Source: a virus. From it: a DNA stretch of 59,125 bases. This document shows positions 1 to 8,050 of this stretch, in pieces (position 1 is the stretch's first letter; every line of letters starts with the position of its first letter). Location of the stretch: IMG/VR virus record IMGVR_UViG_3300036861_000222, positions 1 to 59,125 of that record. One strand, written 5' to 3'. Below the pieces are notes generated by a model, which saw only the letters and a list, made by a program, of their open reading frames with translations, was not told the DNA's origin and did no database searches. The position numbers and the translations under genes are program-made.

Positions 1-127
1 GTTCGTCGCGCATAACGCCCGGTATGACGTTGCGATGCTCCGCAAGCACGGGATTCACTTCCCTACACACCTCGTTGACGACACCATGATGTTGAGCCAC
101 GTCGCCAATCCCGCTGTTTCAGTGGGG
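1..127. repeat. terminal direct repeat, left copy (assembly overlap)
   Basis: Bases 1-127 are identical to 58999-59125. The length equals a common assembler k-mer, and the polymerase reading frame runs through the join without interruption, so this is read as circular-contig overlap and not as a biological terminal repeat. Confidence 0.9.
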
Positions 128-1561
128 CTGAAGCAGCAGTCATCACGACACGTTGACAGCCGAGCCGCAGCCATGCAGAGCCAGCTGGACAGCGTGATGC
201 ACTCAGGAGGTTGGAGCTGGGCCACGATCCCTGTAGCGGCCACTGGACCTGTAGCCGCGTACTGGACATACGCCGCTCTCGACCCTGTCTTGACCGTACG
301 TCTGTGGGACCACCACGCGCCTACAGTCCTCAGCGAGGCTCCCAGAGCTTATGACCTAGAACTGGCTGCGGGTTGGATCGCCGATCGCATGGAGCAGGCG
401 GGCGTCCTGGTTGACCGTGAGTACACCTCCGCCCAGCATCGGGACTTCAGCGCGATGTACGACGAGCTGACCAGCCGTGCCCAGGACGAATACGGCGTTG
501 ATGCCGGTTCGAAAGAGCAGATTCTCAAAGTGCTGCTGGCGGACGGCGTGGAGTTGCATAAGAAGACTGACACAGGTGCCTACTCGCTGGACAAGGAAGT
601 GATTGCCTCCCTAGACCACCCGCTGATCCGCGTCATTGAGCAGCGCCGCAAGGTCGAGAAGCTGCAATCGACGTACCTGCGGAGGTTCCTGGAGTACTCG
701 GAGCGCGACAGCCGCCTGCACCCGAACATCAACACACTCGGATTCAAAGAGCAGGCTGCGGGTGCCTTCGGGGTCAAGACTGCCCGTATGTCCATGACGA
801 ACCCGAACCTACAGCAACTGCCGCGAGGGAAGGACCCGCTCTCACGTGTGATCCGCAACTGCGTGATTGCCGAGGAAGGCAAAACGCTCCTCATGGTGGA
901 CTTTGACCAGGTGGAGCTCCGTATCATGGCTCACCTGTCGGCCGACCCGGGGCTGGCTGCTGCGTTCGCCTCGGAAGGCGATTTCTTCACTATCCTGACC
1001 AGGGGTATCTACCACGATCCGACGATCGACAAGGACGACGCCAGGCGACAGCTGACGAAGTCATACGTCTACGCCACGCTGTACGGCGCTGGCAACGAGA
1101 AGCTGGCAGCCACGACGGGCGTGCCGCTTGCGGAGGTTGAGCAGCTGTCCAGAGACTTCGCTTCGTCATACTCTGGAGTGCCCGACTTCCAGCGTGAGGT
1201 GCAGAACCGCGCACGTGAGCGTGCACGCGACGGAGGAGCCCCGTACACCCGATCACCGTTGACGAACCGCAGGTTCGTGGGTGAGGCAGGCAGGGAATAC
1301 GCATTGGTGAACTACACGATCCAGGGCATGGCAGCGGAGATCTTGAAGATGAAGCTGCTAGAGCTGGACGCTGCGGGGCTGGGCTCGTCTATGCGCCTCC
1401 CAGTGCACGACGAAGTGATCCTAGAAGTTGACACCGCTGACGTTCCCGATGTCGTGGCGACCCTGAACGATGTCATGAATGACAACAAGCTGCTGTCTAT
1501 CCCGCTCACAGCGGGAGTATCCATCGGGAACCGATGGGGAGAGAAGGTCGATTATGTCTAG
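2..1561 (+). CDS. polA: DNA polymerase I (family A), C-terminal part
   Basis: Replicative DNA polymerase of the phage. This piece lacks its start because the contig was cut here; the first 94 codons lie at 58751-59032 and, once the ends are joined, the protein is about 602 aa. Polymerase motif A is seen as VDFDQVELRI, motif B as the K-x-x-x-Y-x-x-x-YG helix (KSYVYATLYG) and motif C as PVHDEVILEV. With the 3'-5' exonuclease motifs in the other piece this is a Klenow-like enzyme without a 5' nuclease domain, usual for actinophages. The stop overlaps the start of the RuvC-like gene by 8 bases, so the two are translationally coupled. Confidence 0.95.
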   Translation, partial: FVAHNARYDVAMLRKHGIHFPTHLVDDTMMLSHVANPAVSVGLKQQSSRHVDSRAAAMQSQLDSVMHSGGWSWATIPVAATGPVAAYWTYAALDPVLTVRLWDHHAPTVLSEAPRAYDLELAAGWIADRMEQAGVLVDREYTSAQHRDFSAMYDELTSRAQDEYGVDAGSKEQILKVLLADGVELHKKTDTGAYSLDKEVIASLDHPLIRVIEQRRKVEKLQSTYLRRFLEYSERDSRLHPNINTLGFKEQAAGAFGVKTARMSMTNPNLQQLPRGKDPLSRVIRNCVIAEEGKTLLMVDFDQVELRIMAHLSADPGLAAAFASEGDFFTILTRGIYHDPTIDKDDARRQLTKSYVYATLYGAGNEKLAATTGVPLAEVEQLSRDFASSYSGVPDFQREVQNRARERARDGGAPYTRSPLTNRRFVGEAGREYALVNYTIQGMAAEILKMKLLELDAAGLGSSMRLPVHDEVILEVDTADVPDVVATLNDVMNDNKLLSIPLTAGVSIGNRWGEKVDYV

Positions 1562-2078
1562 TTTCGTCGTGATCGGTATCGATCCTGGGCTAAAAACCGG
1601 ATTGTTTGCCTATTATCACGCACCACGGCTTGGAACCTCCACGCCCATTGACCCGTGGACGTGGCCCGAGCAGTTTTCCGCTGACATATCCCCCTTCAAA
1701 CTCCGGGACTACATCAGCGAAGGGATTGGCATGGTAGGGGTCGATAGTGTGCATATCGCCATTGAGCGCTACATCATCACGCAGCGCACTGCCAAGCTGT
1801 CCCAGCAATCGGAGGCGTTGGAGGTGACTGGAGCGGTGAAGGCTATCGCCCAGCTGCACGGGATCACTGACGTGCGTCAGTACCTGAAAGCGAACCTCAA
1901 GTTCGCCTCAGATGACATGCTCAAGGGTGTTGGCTGGTACTCCCCCCAGCTCCGCCACGCCAACGATGCGGCCCGACAGGCGTTCGCACTCTTGAAGGAC
2001 GTTGACCAGGCGCTGTGGTCAGACCTGGTGAAGGATGCTATGATGAAATCCGAAGATGAAGGAAGGACGACACCATGA
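1554..2078 (+). CDS. RuvC-like Holliday junction resolvase
   Basis: A 174-aa RNase H-fold resolvase, expected to cut branched recombination or replication intermediates. The N-terminal motif IGIDPGLKTG supplies the first catalytic Asp (D10), AIERY supplies Glu71, and HANDAARQA (H135, D138) is the C-terminal acidic motif of the RuvC family. The ATG at 1554 overlaps the polymerase stop and is preferred to an upstream in-frame codon inside the polymerase, because the RuvC motif normally starts within the first ten residues. The stop overlaps the next start as ATGA. Confidence 0.88.
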   Translation: MSSFVVIGIDPGLKTGLFAYYHAPRLGTSTPIDPWTWPEQFSADISPFKLRDYISEGIGMVGVDSVHIAIERYIITQRTAKLSQQSEALEVTGAVKAIAQLHGITDVRQYLKANLKFASDDMLKGVGWYSPQLRHANDAARQAFALLKDVDQALWSDLVKDAMMKSEDEGRTTP

Positions 2079-4048
2079 CGCAGATTGTAGCCGAGATTGC
2101 CCAGGTAAAGAACGAAGAACGCATCATGCTCCATGGGGTGGAGCGGGACGAGTGGGTGGAAACCCTCTGGAATGACTCCTACCCCATCAAAGAGATCCCT
2201 GGGAAGCGCTGGGAGAAGGACACCAAGCGCTGGACGCTGCCACTGTCATGGGCGTCATGCGTCGTGCTGCGTGCGCAGTTCGGTGAACGCCTCATGGTCG
2301 GGCCGAAGTTGGGGGAGTGGGCGCAGGGGAGCCGATACCGGCGTGAGCGTGCGCTCAGTCTCCGTGAGGCTGTCGAGCCTGTGCAGCCCTACACTCCCGT
2401 CAACGACCACGACGAGAAGCTATACCCGTTTCAGATACCTGGACGTGACTTCCTAGTGACTGCCCGAAATGCTGTACTTGGTGACGAGATGGGGTCTGGC
2501 AAGACTTTCCAGACGATTGCGGCGCTTCGTGTCGTTGGAACCCAGGATGAAGTCATTCACCGCGACACCGAACCAGGCTATGAGGGGATGGGCTGGGTTG
2601 AAAGCGGCGCGTATCCTGCGCTGATCGTCTGCCCCAACACCCTGAAACGAAACTGGGAGCGGGAAATCCGTCAGTGGCTGCCAGAGGCAAAGCCGTTCGT
2701 GATCCACGGGAATGCCACCCAGCGACGCAAGCAGTTGGAAAAAGCGTCGGAAAGCAGCAGGGCGGTGATCATCATGAACACCGAATCCATTCGCCTGCAC
2801 TCGCGCCTGTCGCCGTACGGCTCCACACGCCTGAAGAAGTGCCAGGAGTGCGACCCCAAGGCGGGAACGCCTGACCTCAAAGTTGTTGCGTGCGAGACAC
2901 ACAAAAAGGAACTCAACAACATCCCGTTCAAGGTCTGCGTCCTGGACGAAGCCCATCGGGTGAAGGACCCCAAGGCGCTCCAGACGCGCGCCATCTGGAA
3001 TGTGTTCCACGGTCCCAGCGTCAACTACCGTTGGGCGCTCACCGGAACCCCCGTGGCGAACCACCCAGGAGATATCTGGAGCATCCTGCACACGGTTGAT
3101 CCGAAGAACTTCCCTGCGAAGTCGGCCTTCACCGATCGATACGCGCTCACGGAGCTCAACGCCTTCGGGGGTATGTCCATCATCGGGCTGAACCCGAAGC
3201 GGAAGGAAGAGTTCTTCTCCCTGGTTGATCCCATGTTCCGACGCATGATCAAAGCTGAGGTGCTGACACAGCTCCCTGATAAGACGTTCATGCGTCGTGA
3301 TGTGGAGATGAGCCCCAAGCAGTCAAAGGCGTACGCTGAGATTGAAAAGAACCTGGTCACGGTGCTTGACGATGGTACGGTGCTGGTCGCTGACGGCAAC
3401 CTTGCCGGGGCTACCCGTCTCCTCCAGTTCGCCTCCGCTTACTGCGAGGTTGACAGGGGCGACGAGCCCGATAATCCTGCGTCGTGGACTATGACGCTTA
3501 CCGACCCGTCGCCAAAGGTGGACGAGCTCATGTCCATCATCGAGGACAACCCGGGCAAGCCGCTGGTGATCGCCGCCGAACACCGACAGCTGATCGATCT
3601 CGCAGCCGACCGACTTACGAAGCAGGATATCCCGTTCGCACGGGTCACCGGTGGCGTCTCTGCGGATGAGCGTGACGAAGCGGTGCAGGCATTCCAATCG
3701 GGCAAACTCGACTACATCCTGTTCACGTACAAGGCCGGGGGTGTGGGGCTCAACCTCACGCGTGCTGACACGATGGTACGTCTTCAGCGGTCATGGAGCC
3801 TGGTAGACAACAATCAGGGCGTTGACCGCGTGCACCGTATCGGCTCGGAGGTGCATGAATCCATCACCATCATCGACTTGGTGACGGCTGGCACCATCGA
3901 AGAGACGCAGATTCAGCGCCTCTACGAGAAGGCCGAACGGCTGGAAGAGATCGTGCGCGACCGCGCCAAACTGGAGCGTTTGGGTAAGAGTACTGATGAG
4001 CTTGACGCGGAAGCAACGCGTCTTGAGGCTGGCAACCTGCTGGCATAA
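2075..4048 (+). CDS. SNF2-family DNA helicase/translocase
   Basis: A 657-aa superfamily 2 ATPase that probably remodels forks or recombination intermediates. Residues 20-80 look like a HARP-type N-terminal domain. The Q-motif region (LYPFQIPGRDFL) precedes Walker A GDEMGSGKT at 136-144, the DEAH box is at 291-294, LTGTPVANHP is motif III, and the C-terminal RecA lobe ends with the motif VI stretch GVDRVHRIG. A Cys-rich insert (C256, C259, C273) just before the DEAH box may bind zinc. It overlaps the resolvase by four bases. Confidence 0.9.
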   Translation: MTQIVAEIAQVKNEERIMLHGVERDEWVETLWNDSYPIKEIPGKRWEKDTKRWTLPLSWASCVVLRAQFGERLMVGPKLGEWAQGSRYRRERALSLREAVEPVQPYTPVNDHDEKLYPFQIPGRDFLVTARNAVLGDEMGSGKTFQTIAALRVVGTQDEVIHRDTEPGYEGMGWVESGAYPALIVCPNTLKRNWEREIRQWLPEAKPFVIHGNATQRRKQLEKASESSRAVIIMNTESIRLHSRLSPYGSTRLKKCQECDPKAGTPDLKVVACETHKKELNNIPFKVCVLDEAHRVKDPKALQTRAIWNVFHGPSVNYRWALTGTPVANHPGDIWSILHTVDPKNFPAKSAFTDRYALTELNAFGGMSIIGLNPKRKEEFFSLVDPMFRRMIKAEVLTQLPDKTFMRRDVEMSPKQSKAYAEIEKNLVTVLDDGTVLVADGNLAGATRLLQFASAYCEVDRGDEPDNPASWTMTLTDPSPKVDELMSIIEDNPGKPLVIAAEHRQLIDLAADRLTKQDIPFARVTGGVSADERDEAVQAFQSGKLDYILFTYKAGGVGLNLTRADTMVRLQRSWSLVDNNQGVDRVHRIGSEVHESITIIDLVTAGTIEETQIQRLYEKAERLEEIVRDRAKLERLGKSTDELDAEATRLEAGNLLA

Positions 4049-4062
4049 GGAGTCAGATCGCC

Positions 4063-4173
4063 GTGAGCGGATCAGTATGGCCCTACGGCCTATGTGTGCT
4101 AGGGCTATTCCTGGTCCTGCTCACGGTGGTGTGGCTACGCGGAAGAGACAAAGAGGGAGGAACTGATACCTAG
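4063..4173 (+). CDS. small single-span membrane protein
   Basis: A 36-aa frame starting at GTG 4063, ten bases after the ribosome-binding sequence AAGGAGT that overlaps the helicase stop region. Residues 5-25 form one hydrophobic helix (YGLCVLGLFLVLLTVVWL) followed by a charged tail. Function is not recognised; the next gene starts one base after its stop. Confidence 0.55.
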   Translation: MSGSVWPYGLCVLGLFLVLLTVVWLRGRDKEGGTDT

Positions 4174-4174
4174 T

Positions 4175-4336
4175 ATGCGATATGACAACCCCAAGGCCAC
4201 TCCAGAGTACATCGCCCGGGAGAGGGCCCGAAAGCGGTTGGTAAACCGCCGCGAGTTCGTAGAGAAGTGGTGGCCTCGCATTGAGGCTGAAGTCAGGGAA
4301 GGTGCGTCGCATGAAAACCACAGCGAAACATTTTGA
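4175..4336 (+). CDS. small basic protein of unknown function
   Basis: A 53-aa Arg/Glu-rich, probably helical protein (motif ARERARKRLVNRREFVEKWW). It begins two bases after the preceding stop, inside a tightly packed run, and ends 26 bases into the next gene. No family is recognised. Confidence 0.5.
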   Translation: MRYDNPKATPEYIARERARKRLVNRREFVEKWWPRIEAEVREGASHENHSETF

Positions 4337-4502
4337 GTCGGAGAACGGAAAACTGATAGCCGAAGTAGACACGAACCGGATCACAGTCACTAACCGGAAT
4401 GTACGTTACCCGTTCAACACGATGCACATCCCGCATGATGACGTGAAGCCTCTCATTCAGTTCCTGCTAGAAGTAGAGACGGAGATTGAGCATGGGCTCT
4501 GA
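4311..4502 (+). CDS. hypothetical protein
   Basis: A 63-aa protein. ATG 4311 follows AGGGAAGG and is preferred to an upstream in-frame start inside the previous gene. It is a small mixed alpha/beta protein ending in acidic ETEIEHGL. It overlaps the nuclease gene by 11 bases, which suggests coupling with it. No function can be assigned. Confidence 0.6.
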   Translation: MKTTAKHFESENGKLIAEVDTNRITVTNRNVRYPFNTMHIPHDDVKPLIQFLLEVETEIEHGL

Positions 4503-5475
4503 AATTCGGCGCATCTCCCAATCGGAGATGAAGACCTTCCTCCGTTGTCGCCGTAAGTGGTGGCTGTCGGAGATTCGTCGTCTCGCCCCCAAGGGCAACG
4601 ACCCCACAGGGCCGCTGCGTTCGGGTTCCCGCGTGCACACTGCTCTGGAGGCTGTCTACACACCAGGAGAAGACCCGTTCGATGCACTGGTGAAAGCTCA
4701 AGGATCGGACCTCAACGCATACTTTTCAGCGGCAGCCAAAGATGGACAGGAGTATGACCAGGCAGTAAACGACACCTTCATCAAGGACTGCGAACTGGAG
4801 CGGATCATGTTGGAGGGGTACCTCCAGTGGATCGCTGAGGAAGGCGTGGACGCTGGACTGGAGGTGATCTCTACCGAAGAGGTCATCACGGTCCCAGGGG
4901 ATCTCTTCGCGCCTGCCCTGGTGGAGGAGTACGGCGATTTTCAGGTCGTCGGCAAAATCGACATGCGACTACTTCGTGTGATGGACGGGAAGCGACTGTT
5001 TCTCGACCACAAAACCGCGCAGTCACTCACCATGAACCTGCCGAGCCTCCAACAAGACCCGCAGATGTTGCACTATCACTGGCTTGAGTGGATGACTGGC
5101 ACCGATGAGCAGTGCGATGGAGCGCTGTACAACGTCCTGAAGAAGGTGAAGCGGACGAAGGCTGCCAAGCCTCCGTTCTACGCGCGATACGAGATTCACC
5201 ACAACAAGGATGAACTCCTTTCCTACGAGATCCGTATGCGCGAGATCATCCGAGACATGTTCGAACTGGAGCGCAAACTCCAGAGCGAAGGCAGCGACGA
5301 GTACGCCGCTCAGTTGGCGTATCCGAATCCGACTCGTGACTGCTCATGGGACTGCCAATTTTTCAACGCGTGTACGCTCTTTGACGACGGATCACGGGTG
5401 GAGGACATGCTTCGGGATCAATTCGTAGAGCGGAACCCGCTGGCGCGTTATGACGCGCCTCCCCCATCCGACTAG
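4492..5475 (+). CDS. PD-(D/E)XK nuclease (RecB/Cas4-like exonuclease)
   Basis: A 327-aa nuclease likely to resect DNA ends for the Sak4 recombinase encoded next. The order of motifs is typical: SEMKTFLRCRRKWW near the N-terminus, GSRVHTALE, then the metal-binding core GKIDMR followed by LDHKTA, then the QDPQMLHYHWL helix. The C-terminal C-x3-C-x5-C cluster (CSWDCQFFNAC) matches the Cys-rich end of RecB/Cas4-type enzymes that can hold an iron-sulfur cluster. ATG 4492 has a GGAG eight bases upstream. A promoter-like TATGAT follows at 5480. Confidence 0.85.
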   Translation: MGSEIRRISQSEMKTFLRCRRKWWLSEIRRLAPKGNDPTGPLRSGSRVHTALEAVYTPGEDPFDALVKAQGSDLNAYFSAAAKDGQEYDQAVNDTFIKDCELERIMLEGYLQWIAEEGVDAGLEVISTEEVITVPGDLFAPALVEEYGDFQVVGKIDMRLLRVMDGKRLFLDHKTAQSLTMNLPSLQQDPQMLHYHWLEWMTGTDEQCDGALYNVLKKVKRTKAAKPPFYARYEIHHNKDELLSYEIRMREIIRDMFELERKLQSEGSDEYAAQLAYPNPTRDCSWDCQFFNACTLFDDGSRVEDMLRDQFVERNPLARYDAPPPSD

Positions 5476-5479
5476 GGGG

Positions 5480-5490
5480 TATGATAGAAT
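5480..5490 (+). promoter_or_regulatory. possible -10 element before the recombinase gene
   Basis: TATGATAGAAT contains two overlapping -10-like hexamers (TATGAT, TAGAAT) in the only gap of this operon, 34 bases before the Sak4-like start. No convincing -35 was seen. Confidence 0.4.
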
Positions 5491-5523
5491 TCAGGTATCA
5501 AAGACGAACGGAGAAAGGATCAA

Positions 5524-6306
5524 ATGACAGAACGAAATCCAAGGCACAATGCGTCGTTTCTGCTCTATGGACGCACGAAGGTAGGGAAGTCCTCCCTTGC
5601 GGCAACATCCCCCGGACCGCTCCTCGCGCTTGACGCGGAGGGTTCTTGGAACGCCTTCGATGGCAGGCGGAACCCGAACAACGAGGGACAGCCGTACCGC
5701 GTCACGTGGTGGGATGACCTCGCGTCACCTCCACCTGCGATGGACGAGCATGACATCTGTGTCGTAGATGTGCAGCGTTGGGAGACGGTTGACCAGGTCA
5801 TCAACTGGGTTATCCGTCCTGACCACCCGTTCCAATCCATCGTGATGGACTCGGTTACCGAGGTCCAGAACCGTTGTAAGAAAGCACTTGTCGGTATCGA
5901 AGGCTTGCAGTATCAGGACTGGGGCAAACTCCTGGCGCACATGTCCGACCGCGTGAAGCGGTTTCGGGACATCGTGAAGGATCGGGACAATCCCGCTCGT
6001 GTCATGGTGTTCACCTCCGAAGGCAAGGCGCAGCAAGATGGGACGTACACCCCGCAGATGGAGGGGTCACTCCGCAACGGCATCGGGTATTGGATGAACA
6101 CCACCGCGTGCCTGCGTATCGCCCAGGTGGCGAACCAAGACGGGATCATCACCGACGACTCACCTACGGTGCGACGCTTGCTGGTGAAACCGCACCCTCT
6201 GTACATCACCGGTTCGCATTTCGAAGACCGGTTCGAAAGCAATACCATCGATAACCCCAACATCACCACGATGATGGGCAAGATCTTCCACGGCTTCCAG
6301 CCGTAA
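5524..6306 (+). CDS. Sak4-like RecA-fold recombinase/annealing ATPase
   Basis: A 260-aa RecA-fold NTPase of the phage Sak4 type, which promotes single-strand annealing. Walker A is GRTKVGKSS at 16-24, and Walker B is IVMDS at 106-110 with a following T/E. Sak4 genes normally sit beside an exonuclease and an SSB-like partner, exactly as here. Start ATG has the leader GAGAAAGGATCAA upstream. Alternative call: generic AAA NTP-binding protein. Confidence 0.8.
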   Translation: MTERNPRHNASFLLYGRTKVGKSSLAATSPGPLLALDAEGSWNAFDGRRNPNNEGQPYRVTWWDDLASPPPAMDEHDICVVDVQRWETVDQVINWVIRPDHPFQSIVMDSVTEVQNRCKKALVGIEGLQYQDWGKLLAHMSDRVKRFRDIVKDRDNPARVMVFTSEGKAQQDGTYTPQMEGSLRNGIGYWMNTTACLRIAQVANQDGIITDDSPTVRRLLVKPHPLYITGSHFEDRFESNTIDNPNITTMMGKIFHGFQP

Positions 6307-6320
6307 CGAAAGGACAGACA

Positions 6321-6854
6321 ATGGCAGACGTGAGCTGGGATGACATCCTGGGAACCGCTGATGAAGCCTTCAACATCCTGCCTGAGGGGCAATACCAGGC
6401 GGTTATCCGTGGGGCCGAATCGAAGGTTTCAAAAAAGAACAACGAGATGGTTGCGTGCACGATCAAAGTGAGCGAGGGTCCCTACGCTGGTAAGGGGATC
6501 GACACCGTATACGTGTCGCGCCCTGGACCCGGTACCGAGCCGGACAGGATGGAAGGTGCGGTGTCCATGTTCATGCGACACCTTAAGGGACTCGGGATCA
6601 GCTTCGACACTCTGAAGGCGCACAAGCCTTCGATGGCGCAGATTGCCCGTGTCGTGGAGGGTAAGCAGATCACCATCGTGGTCAAGCACGAAGAGTTCCC
6701 GAAAGGCAGTGGTGTGATGCAGGCCAAGCACCAGGGCCCGCTGCGCGCACCTGCGAGCGGCGCGGTTGAGGTGACGAGCTTCCCGCCCGTCGCTGCTACC
6801 GCTTCCGCTGGCTCCACGCCTGCGGGTGGGTTCTCCTCGGACCCCGGTTTCTAG
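6321..6854 (+). CDS. single-strand DNA-binding protein (DUF669-like, Sak4 partner)
   Basis: A 177-aa protein with an N-terminal beta-rich domain (residues 1-120) and a disordered Ala/Pro/Ser tail ending SSDPGF, reminiscent of the acidic-aromatic tip of bacterial SSB that recruits partners. DUF669-type proteins serve as SSBs beside Sak4 in many phages, so the context supports the call. The start has AAAGGACAG upstream. A strong hairpin terminator follows directly. Confidence 0.7.
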   Translation: MADVSWDDILGTADEAFNILPEGQYQAVIRGAESKVSKKNNEMVACTIKVSEGPYAGKGIDTVYVSRPGPGTEPDRMEGAVSMFMRHLKGLGISFDTLKAHKPSMAQIARVVEGKQITIVVKHEEFPKGSGVMQAKHQGPLRAPASGAVEVTSFPPVAATASAGSTPAGGFSSDPGF

Positions 6855-6862
6855 ACGATCAT

Positions 6863-6886
6863 GGGGACCCTTCGGGGTCCCCTTTT
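6863..6886 (+). terminator. rho-independent terminator
   Basis: GGGGACC pairs with GGTCCCC around a CTTCG loop and is followed by TTTT. It closes the recombination operon eight bases after the SSB stop region. Confidence 0.85.
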
Positions 6887-6904
6887 ACCATGAAAGGACT
6901 ATTC

Positions 6905-7351
6905 ATGCCATTTTGGGTAGCGAAGAACCGACAGAAAGACAAAGACAACGCCTTCGCACGCCGCGCCAAGCGACAGCGTGAGGAGCCGGAACAGGAGCCG
7001 CTGTCGACGCCCGAGGAGACTGACCTCTCTTTGGAGGCAGCCGTTCAGCAGGCCGCATCGGTACTCTCCGAAACCCCCGTGTTGGATGCTGCGGAGGTTC
7101 CCGAAGCAGTATCGGCAACTGAGAACAAGCGTGGACGCAAGCCTTCATCTGCGGTTGCCGCTCGTGAAGCTCGGGTGCTGGAAATCGTGCAGGATTCCGG
7201 CGACGCGGGTGTTTCAAAACCGGACATTGCCCAGGCCATGGAAGAGAAAGAGCAGCAGGTGTACACCTCGCTGCGTAAGCTCGCCCAGGCTGGCAAGGTT
7301 GAGAGCAAGTATGTCTCTGAGGTCAACGGATACCGCTGGTTTACCCTCTGA
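6905..7351 (+). CDS. winged-helix DNA-binding protein with charged N-terminal tail
   Basis: A 148-aa protein. Residues 1-85 are charged and probably disordered (Lys/Arg then Glu/Pro rich, with a GRKP AT-hook-like element); residues 88-148 form a winged helix (VLEIVQDSGDAGVSKPDIAQ, then QQVYTSLRKL as recognition helix). It may be a nucleoid-associated or transcription factor. ATG 6905 has AAAGGA seven bases upstream and is preferred to the ATG at 6890, which overlaps the terminator tail. It sits between the replication block and the tRNA operon. Confidence 0.6.
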   Translation: MPFWVAKNRQKDKDNAFARRAKRQREEPEQEPLSTPEETDLSLEAAVQQAASVLSETPVLDAAEVPEAVSATENKRGRKPSSAVAAREARVLEIVQDSGDAGVSKPDIAQAMEEKEQQVYTSLRKLAQAGKVESKYVSEVNGYRWFTL

Positions 7352-7369
7352 CCTGCACGAACGTAGACA

Positions 7370-7398
7370 CTACCCCGGGGGTTGACTGCCCCGGGGCA
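7370..7398 (+). terminator. hairpin between winged-helix gene and tRNA operon
   Basis: CCCCGGGG occurs on both sides of an eight-base spacer that itself contains the -35 of the tRNA promoter. There is no U-run, so termination is uncertain. Confidence 0.4.
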
Positions 7399-7410
7399 TT
7401 ATGTTAGAGT
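7382..7410 (+). promoter_or_regulatory. promoter of the tRNA operon
   Basis: TTGACT at 7382-7387, a 17-base spacer and TAGAGT at 7405-7410. It is the only good sigma-70-type promoter before the 3 kb tRNA array and resembles the repeated promoters of the 43-52 kb arm. Confidence 0.75.
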
Positions 7411-7453
7411 ACTCCTATCAGCAAGAACGAAGACACACGACGGAAGGATGCCA

Positions 7454-7519
7454 ATGTCTGACAACACATGGGATGACCTCGATTGGGACAATGGGCAGGA
7501 CATTCCTGTCGGGAAGTAG
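7454..7519 (+). CDS. 21-aa acidic peptide upstream of tRNA array
   Basis: ATG 7454 follows GGAAGGA and encodes an Asp/Trp-rich peptide (MSDNTWDDLDWDNGQDIPVG, then K). It is the only frame with a ribosome-binding site between the promoter and the first tRNA; it may be a leader peptide. Function unknown. Confidence 0.45.
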   Translation: MSDNTWDDLDWDNGQDIPVGK

Positions 7520-7551
7520 TACCATCAAGTCCGGGCTTCGGTCCGGCACAA

Positions 7552-7622
7552 GCCTTCGTAGCCTAGTGGCAAGGCAACCGTCTCCAAAGCGATTGACAGA
7601 GGTTCGATTCCTCTCGGGGGTG
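7552..7622 (+). tRNA. tRNA-Trp (CCA)
   Basis: Acceptor GCCTTCG pairs with CGGGGGT, D stem GCCT/AGGC, anticodon loop CTCCAAA, T arm AGAGG/CCTCT. One mismatch (28-42) in the anticodon stem. No encoded CCA end. Confidence 0.85.
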
Positions 7623-7733
7623 CTGAGTGTGTGAGTCCGTACACTTAGAAGGCCAAGCGCTTAACCAGCGTAACGGACTAACCAGCCTAGGTCGCTCCTA
7701 GGACTGGCAAAGGCTCCTGGTGGTTCAGGGGTA
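7623..7733 (+). other. structured inter-tRNA spacer
   Basis: No gene. Holds a 44-base element closed by GTCCGT/ACGGAC (7635-7678) with an inner CGCT/AGCG hairpin, then a second hairpin at 7682-7707 (CCAG-CCTAGG pairing with CCTAGG-A-CTGG). Neither carries a T loop or a U-run, so they are neither intact tRNAs nor terminators. Confidence 0.6.
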
Positions 7734-7806
7734 AACGCGGTAGCTCAATGGTAGAGCAGGGCCCCTAACCCGGGCCCGGATCTGGGTTCGAGTCCCAGTC
7801 GCGTTA
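7734..7806 (+). tRNA. tRNA-Val-like (AAC?), unusual anticodon arm
   Basis: Acceptor AACGCGG/TCGCGTT, D stem GCTC/GAGC and T arm CTGGG/CCCAG are normal. The anticodon arm is one base too long: GGGCCC and GGGCCC form six pairs around loop CTAACCC, giving anticodon AAC (Val). Identity is uncertain because of the extra base. Confidence 0.6.
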
Positions 7807-7920
7807 CGGAAGCGATACCGGCTCCGAGGACGCCCACAGGTAGTCCTCTGACTGGACCTTGAGAGCGTCACTCTCTCAGGGTGTGCGTGACAGGTGTGAT
7901 GGCCTGGGTACGCACTGCGA
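7807..7920 (+). other. structured inter-tRNA spacer
   Basis: No gene. Three hairpins in a row: GAGGAC/GTCCTC (7826-7848), GAGAG/CTCTC (7861-7875) and GTGCGT/ACGCAC (7883-7915) with a nested CAGG/CCTG. No U-runs. Confidence 0.6.
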
Positions 7921-7992
7921 CGCGGGATAGCTTAAAGGTAGAGCACCTGGCTCATAACCAGGATGATGCGGGTTCGACTCCCGCTCCCGCTA
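7921..7992 (+). tRNA. tRNA-Met (CAT), position 1-72 unpaired
   Basis: Anticodon loop CTCATAA in stem CCTGG/CCAGG; D stem GCTT/GAGC; T arm GCGGG/CCCGC. Acceptor CGCGGGA/TCCCGCT leaves C1 opposite U72, a mismatch at the place where initiator tRNAs are unpaired, but the three G-C pairs of initiators are absent from the anticodon stem, so elongator use (or tRNA-Ile2) remains possible. Confidence 0.8.
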
Positions 7993-7995
7993 CGA

Positions 7996-8047
7996 GAACG
8001 GTTCGGAAGGTTCATCGGGGGATGGTCACCTGAATACCGAGCCGTTC
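7996..8047 (+). other. inter-tRNA hairpin
   Basis: GAACGG pairs with CCGTTC and continues inward with TCGG/CCGA across 52 bases. No tRNA loops recognised. Confidence 0.5.
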
Positions 8048-8050
8048 GCT

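Noticed and set aside
1-127. Direct terminal repeat as physical phage ends
   Set aside because: The length is typical of assembler overlap and the repeat interrupts the polymerase gene, which is intact only when circularised.
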